Assembly (NCBI GenBank): GCA_009783205.1 | Contig: WRHO01000022.1 | Location: forward strand, 1-35,385 | Origin: Oscillospiraceae bacterium | GTDB taxonomy: Bacteria; Bacillota; Clostridia; Oscillospirales; Ruminococcaceae | Direction: 5' to 3' | Length of the DNA stretch: 35,385 nt | In this document: in pieces, positions 31,755 to 35,385 of the stretch | How the letters are laid out: each line of letters starts with the position of its first letter | Numbering within the stretch: position 1 is the stretch's first letter | Translations under genes and position numbers: made by a program | Notes under the pieces: generated by a model | What the model was told of the DNA's origin: nothing | The model's input: only the letters and a program-made list of their open reading frames with translations | Database searches by the model: none

Positions 31755-34316
31755 TTAGAATAACGACTCAACAATCTCCGCAAAGCTCATTTCACCCTGC
31801 TCTGCATCAACCGTTTCGGAATTGTTGTTTTCGCCGTCCGACGGATTCTGCTTATTTCCGCCGTTGCCGTTTTGGTCAAGAAAATCCTGTTGCACTTCGT
31901 TCGCCTGTATCGCCGCTTGTTGCTCGGTAACAACATCATACCGCTCAACCGTAACGCCGCCGAGTTCAATCATAACCTTTACCGAACCGGCTCTCGCGAG
32001 TAACAAATCTCGAACCGTTTCGCTCGCCGCGATAATCTGCACAGCTACTTTAACGCCCGCGCCGTTTGCCGAATCGTCGGTGGTAACTAACTTGACGGTC
32101 ACCTTACCGAGATGCTCGGGATTAAGCGTCATTTTAAATTCGGTAATCTGCGTCTTAATCGGCTCAAGCTTATCTGCCCGTGCAATTTCAACGCTTTTGT
32201 TAATTCCCGCCGTCTGTAAAACTTTATCGAGCTTAGCAATACTTGAAGCTTCCGAAGCGTTTGCCGCTTTTTCAGAAAATCCCGTCACCTGCATGATAAT
32301 CTTTTCGAGATTTTCAACAATCGCGCCGCTTACTTGAAGCGCGACGCTCTGCCCGCTTATCGTGTTTGCATATTGCGGTATGTCGTTTTCAACAATCGCA
32401 TTTTTCTGTACGTTAGGCAATACATTGGGCAATTTTGCGTTTGAATCGTTCTTTTGCTTGTTTTTTTGAACATCTGTCGAATTCGTTTTTGCCGTTGTTT
32501 CCGTTTCGGTTACATTCGGTATAGCTTTTAATTCTTCAATTGATTTTTCAATTTTGACCGTTTTGCCGACATCGCCGACCGCAATTGCATCGCTCTCGGT
32601 AACAATAACGGGTTCAACCGTTTCTGTCTCAACTGTATCCCCAAAACGGTTAAAGTCGATTTCTCTGACAATAGCGGGACGCCCTAACACCGCTTGCTTA
32701 AATTGCAAGAACGATATATCGTTCTTCTTTTCTGCGTTCGCGCCAAATTGCGTTTTTGTCGACTTATACGTTGTCATGTCGTTGAACTCATAATCGGTAA
32801 TATCCTTGGTCAAGCCTTCATGAAGCATTCTTGGAATTTCGCTGTGCTTCGCGCTTTTATCAACCTTTACAAATCCTTGTGCAATTCCCGTTATAATCGG
32901 CTCGTCTTCAACGGCTTTTAAAGGCTTTGAATCGGTTTTTGCTTCAAACCCGCTTTGTTTGGCGGTCTGAACGGCTTTAACGGCATTTTGAACCTTCTTC
33001 GTTTCGCCCGTCTCCGACTCGTCTTCATCGTTGACCAAAATTGCTTCGCCCTGCGCCGCTTGCGCCTTCTGCAACCTTTGCGTTTTCGGCAATATCGGCG
33101 ACTCCGCTTGCTTTTCCGTCGGCATTTCTTGTGCGTTTTGTATCTTTTTTGTTTCTTTTATACCACCGTCTGCATTTTTATCGACATCTGCTTTAACGCT
33201 TTTTGATTCTTTTTCTGCGTACTCGACCTTTTCTGTCTTTTGAACGGTTTTAACAGCCTTAGCATTAATGCCTACGCTTTGAACCGCCTCTTCGACCGTC
33301 TGTACCGTCCGAACGCGTCCGGTCAATTCGGTCATTTCTATCGTCTCAATCAAGGTTTTTTCGCCGCCCTTGGTTTCCGCTCTCTTCACATTCTTTGTTT
33401 CGTTTAAACGCTCTAATTCTTCAGACCACTCCGACCATTCCCGCGGATTTAGAGTCGGGTCAATTGTTTCGAGGAATCTGCATATCAATTCCCATATTTC
33501 GAGGTCAAACGCCTGTTTCAGAGTTTCGGTTCCCGCGGTCCCGGCTTTATTTGCCATTTTTTCGACGATTGCTCTAATCGCTTCGAGCTTTTGTGATTCG
33601 TTGATTTCGCCTTTGCTGTAGTTAATGTAGATGCTGAAAATTGCAATTATGTCTTCGACAAACTCGTCGAACCGTCCTTTCACGCTTACGCTTTGCCACT
33701 CGGTCACGTTATAACCGAAGAGTATAAACGACCCGCCCAAAAGTTCCCGCCAATCCGCGTCGGTAAGCTTTTCAACCCCGCCGACGGCTTCCGCCTTTAC
33801 TCGAACCCGCTCAAACAAAAACAACATTCGGTCAAGCATTGCGGCTACGGAATCGTTTTCGCCGCCCTCGGCATTAAAAGCTTCTTCAACCGTGTTTGTG
33901 TCAAAAATTGCGTCTTGGTTTGAAAGTACCGATTTGTCGGCTTGGTCATTGCCGATTGCGACTATTTCAACCGTTTTGTCAAATTCGGTCTCAACTTGGT
34001 TGTCGCTCGACTGTACAATTTCGCCGATATTGTCGTTTTCGGCATTTTCCGGGGCTTTCAACTCTCGTGACTCCTTAAAATCATCAAATTCCGCTTCCGC
34101 TCCAACTTGGCTCTCGCTCGGTTTTTGAGGATTTTTTATTTCTGTCGACTCCTGCGCGACCTGCAACCCCTGCAGGCAATCCGCAAATGTTATTTCCTGT
34201 GGCGAGTCTTGCGCTTCCGGTGAATCCTGTGTTCCATACGCCGTAAACAACAAGGTCGTTTCGGTAAATCCGACGCTCGCAGTCAACGGCACACCAACCG
34301 CACCAATCACATTCAT
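31755..34316 (-). CDS. fliK: Flagellar hook-length control protein FliK, very long
   Basis: An 853-residue protein recognised by its C-terminal Flg_hook domain (EFKMTLNPEHLGKVTVKLVTTDD, then VRDLLLARAGSVKVMIELGGVTVERYDV). The remaining roughly 700 residues are acidic and lysine-glutamate-threonine rich with many short repeats (KTVQK, KVQNAVKAVQ), as expected for a disordered ruler that measures hook length and triggers the FlhB switch. ATG 34316 is used; AGGAGG lies 13 bases upstream, farther than usual. It has its own SigA promoter. Confidence 0.92.
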   Translation of the reverse strand: MNVIGAVGVPLTASVGFTETTLLFTAYGTQDSPEAQDSPQEITFADCLQGLQVAQESTEIKNPQKPSESQVGAEAEFDDFKESRELKAPENAENDNIGEIVQSSDNQVETEFDKTVEIVAIGNDQADKSVLSNQDAIFDTNTVEEAFNAEGGENDSVAAMLDRMLFLFERVRVKAEAVGGVEKLTDADWRELLGGSFILFGYNVTEWQSVSVKGRFDEFVEDIIAIFSIYINYSKGEINESQKLEAIRAIVEKMANKAGTAGTETLKQAFDLEIWELICRFLETIDPTLNPREWSEWSEELERLNETKNVKRAETKGGEKTLIETIEMTELTGRVRTVQTVEEAVQSVGINAKAVKTVQKTEKVEYAEKESKSVKADVDKNADGGIKETKKIQNAQEMPTEKQAESPILPKTQRLQKAQAAQGEAILVNDEDESETGETKKVQNAVKAVQTAKQSGFEAKTDSKPLKAVEDEPIITGIAQGFVKVDKSAKHSEIPRMLHEGLTKDITDYEFNDMTTYKSTKTQFGANAEKKNDISFLQFKQAVLGRPAIVREIDFNRFGDTVETETVEPVIVTESDAIAVGDVGKTVKIEKSIEELKAIPNVTETETTAKTNSTDVQKNKQKNDSNAKLPNVLPNVQKNAIVENDIPQYANTISGQSVALQVSGAIVENLEKIIMQVTGFSEKAANASEASSIAKLDKVLQTAGINKSVEIARADKLEPIKTQITEFKMTLNPEHLGKVTVKLVTTDDSANGAGVKVAVQIIAASETVRDLLLARAGSVKVMIELGGVTVERYDVVTEQQAAIQANEVQQDFLDQNGNGGNKQNPSDGENNNSETVDAEQGEMSFAEIVESLF

Positions 34317-34355
34317 AATAACCCATACACCTCCTTTCTTAAATTATTACTTCCT

Positions 34356-34384
34356 ATTATATATAATTGTTAATAAAAAGTCAA
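34356..34384 (-). promoter_or_regulatory. SigA-type promoter upstream of fliK
   Basis: On the minus strand: TTGACT (34379-34384), 17-bp spacer, TATAAT (34356-34361), 40 bp before the fliK start in a 131-bp AT-rich gap after fliJ. It could drive the whole run from fliK to cheD independently of the upstream fliI-fliJ transcript. Confidence 0.75.
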
Positions 34385-34447
34385 GTATAAAATAAAGATT
34401 TCCTGTGATTACTATATACTATATATAGGGGATTTCTAAAAAATGTC

Positions 34448-34903
34448 TTAAATTGTTATTACGCCGTCGCGTATACGTTGATTACTGACAAATTCATCTA
34501 TGAAAAGCTCTTCTTCCTTAAGCGCGGCATAATTATATTCCTCTAACTGTCGTTCTTCAAGCTTTTCGAGGGTATTAACCTCTTTATTAGACTCAACAAC
34601 CACCTCAAGCTGTGCGGCTATTTCGTCCTCCTTAGCGGCTATTCTGCGGCGCAGGGCGTGGACTTCCTGTTGTTTAAAGGTGATAAACCGCTTACTCGCC
34701 GCAAAATTCGCGGGCGTTACGCTTTTTATCATCATATGTTCTAACTCGTCGCTTTTAAGGTTAATCAAATGAAGCAACCCGTCGAGCTCGATATTCAAAT
34801 CGCGAAGCTCGCCCCTTAAAATACCCAATGCGTTTTTCTCGGATTCGAGCACCTGTTCCTTATAATTTTGCAATTTATCGAGTGAAAACTTAAATTTTTT
34901 CAT
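34448..34903 (-). CDS. fliJ: Flagellar export protein FliJ
   Basis: A 151-residue, largely coiled-coil protein, the stalk of the FliI ATPase ring that links it to FlhA. It begins FKFSLDKLQNYKEQVLESEKNALG, typical of FliJ, and has long heptad-like helices with few prolines. Its ATG overlaps the fliI stop by 4 bp (ATGA), so translation is coupled. Confidence 0.93.
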   Translation of the reverse strand: MKKFKFSLDKLQNYKEQVLESEKNALGILRGELRDLNIELDGLLHLINLKSDELEHMMIKSVTPANFAASKRFITFKQQEVHALRRRIAAKEDEIAAQLEVVVESNKEVNTLEKLEERQLEEYNYAALKEEELFIDEFVSNQRIRDGVITI

Positions 34904-35385
34904 GACCTAAGCACCACCTCTTTGAGCATCTTAACCGTATCGGCTAAGTCAAATGCCTCGTTCACCTTTTGCTTTAAAAACTCGTTAATTACATCAATTT
35001 TATCAATCGCCTCGTCAATTTTCTCGTTTGTCCCTTTTTTATATGCCCCTATATTAATTAAATCGGCGTTTGTTTCGTAAAGCGACAATAAGTCGCGCAG
35101 TCTGTTTGCGGCTTCGTTGTGGTCTTCGGGGCAAATAATCGCCATAAGCCTCGATATGCTTCCGAGAATATCAATCGCGGGATAATGATTGCGCGCCGCG
35201 ATTTTTCTCGACAAAATGATATGCCCGTCGATAATTCCTCGAACGGTGTCGGAGATAGGCTCGTTTGTGTCGTCGCCCTCTACCAAAACGGCATATATCC
35301 CGGCAATGCTCCCTTTTTCGAAACAGCCCGCACGGTCGAGAAGCTTAGGCAACGCCGAATAGATTGACGGGGGATATCCTCCCGC
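34900..35385 (-). CDS. fliI: Flagellar export ATPase FliI, C-terminal part (cut by window edge)
   Basis: The last 161 residues of the ATPase energising flagellar export. The frame is open to the window edge (GGYPPSIYSALPKLLDRAG) with no true start inside. Recognisable are the conserved YSALPKLLDRAG, GSIAGIYAVLVEGDDTNEPISDTVRGIIDGHIILSRKIAARNHYPAIDILGSISRLM and the C-terminal helical domain. The Walker A and B motifs lie outside the window. Confidence 0.95.
   Translation of the reverse strand, partial: AGGYPPSIYSALPKLLDRAGCFEKGSIAGIYAVLVEGDDTNEPISDTVRGIIDGHIILSRKIAARNHYPAIDILGSISRLMAIICPEDHNEAANRLRDLLSLYETNADLINIGAYKKGTNEKIDEAIDKIDVINEFLKQKVNEAFDLADTVKMLKEVVLRS

Noticed and set aside
34084-34326. 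An 80-codon ORF overlapping the start of fliK in another frame, with AGGAGG nearby
   Set aside because: Its ATG is only 3 bases from the ribosome site, it has no recognisable domain and its composition looks like a shadow of fliK. It may only reflect the odd spacing before fliK.
34378-34447. Terminator between fliJ and fliK
   Set aside because: The AT-rich TATATAGTATATAG stretch and similar AGAAATCC/AGATTTCC words do not form a stem with a T-run on the coding strand.

Overview
The window reads as a chromosomal segment of a motile member of the Bacillota, most likely class Clostridia. The evidence is the Gram-positive fla/che gene order (fliI-fliJ-fliK-flgD-flgE-flbD-motA-motB-fliM-fliY-cheY-fliO-fliP-fliQ-fliR-flhB-flhA-sigma-flgF-flgG-cheC-cheD), FliY in place of FliN, CheC and CheD, several consensus SigA promoters (TTGACA-17-TATAAT type), and frequent TTG and GTG starts with G-rich ribosome sites. 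No rRNA, tRNA, CRISPR array or prophage was seen.

Layout. (1) Positions 1-5887, plus strand: a 122-bp end of a MITE-like element, a TtcA-like tRNA thiolase, a degenerate CCA-adding-enzyme-like HD protein, a repeat-built small ORF, a DUF6734-like protein, a compact DNA polymerase I and a RimI-like acetyltransferase. (2) 5871-12354, minus strand: a CZB-type chemoreceptor, an HtrA/DegP protease, a tyrS-abi pair (Abi_2/HEPN-type protein) and alanine racemase. (3) 12355-13523: a divergent promoter region, a complete MITE-like element, an LCP-like membrane protein on the plus strand, and a miniature of the same element between convergent genes. (4) 13524-35385, minus strand: 23 flagellar and chemotaxis genes, read from the right edge (fliI, cut by the window) to cheD. 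They cover the export apparatus (FliI, FliJ, FliO, FliP, FliQ, FliR, FlhB, FlhA), hook and rod (FliK, FlgD, FlgE, FlgF, FlgG), stator (MotA, MotB), switch (FliM, FliY), signalling (CheY, CheC, CheD) and the flagellar sigma factor. FliL (motB-fliM) and FlhF/FlhG (flhA-sigma) are not at their usual places. CheA, CheW, CheB and CheR are not in the window.

The most unusual content is the repeat landscape. There are three members of a palindromic mobile element with TTA target duplications. A 66-bp repeat sits in frame inside two neighbouring genes, one of them polA. Arrays of TTGACA/ATTGACA-type microrepeats lie at gene junctions, contribute start or stop regions of several genes and, at tyrS, supply a perfect -35 box. 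There are also 11-bp, 15-bp and 9-bp tandem repeats at other gene ends. I found no convincing new multi-gene defence or biosynthetic system; the Abi protein coupled to tyrS is the nearest candidate.
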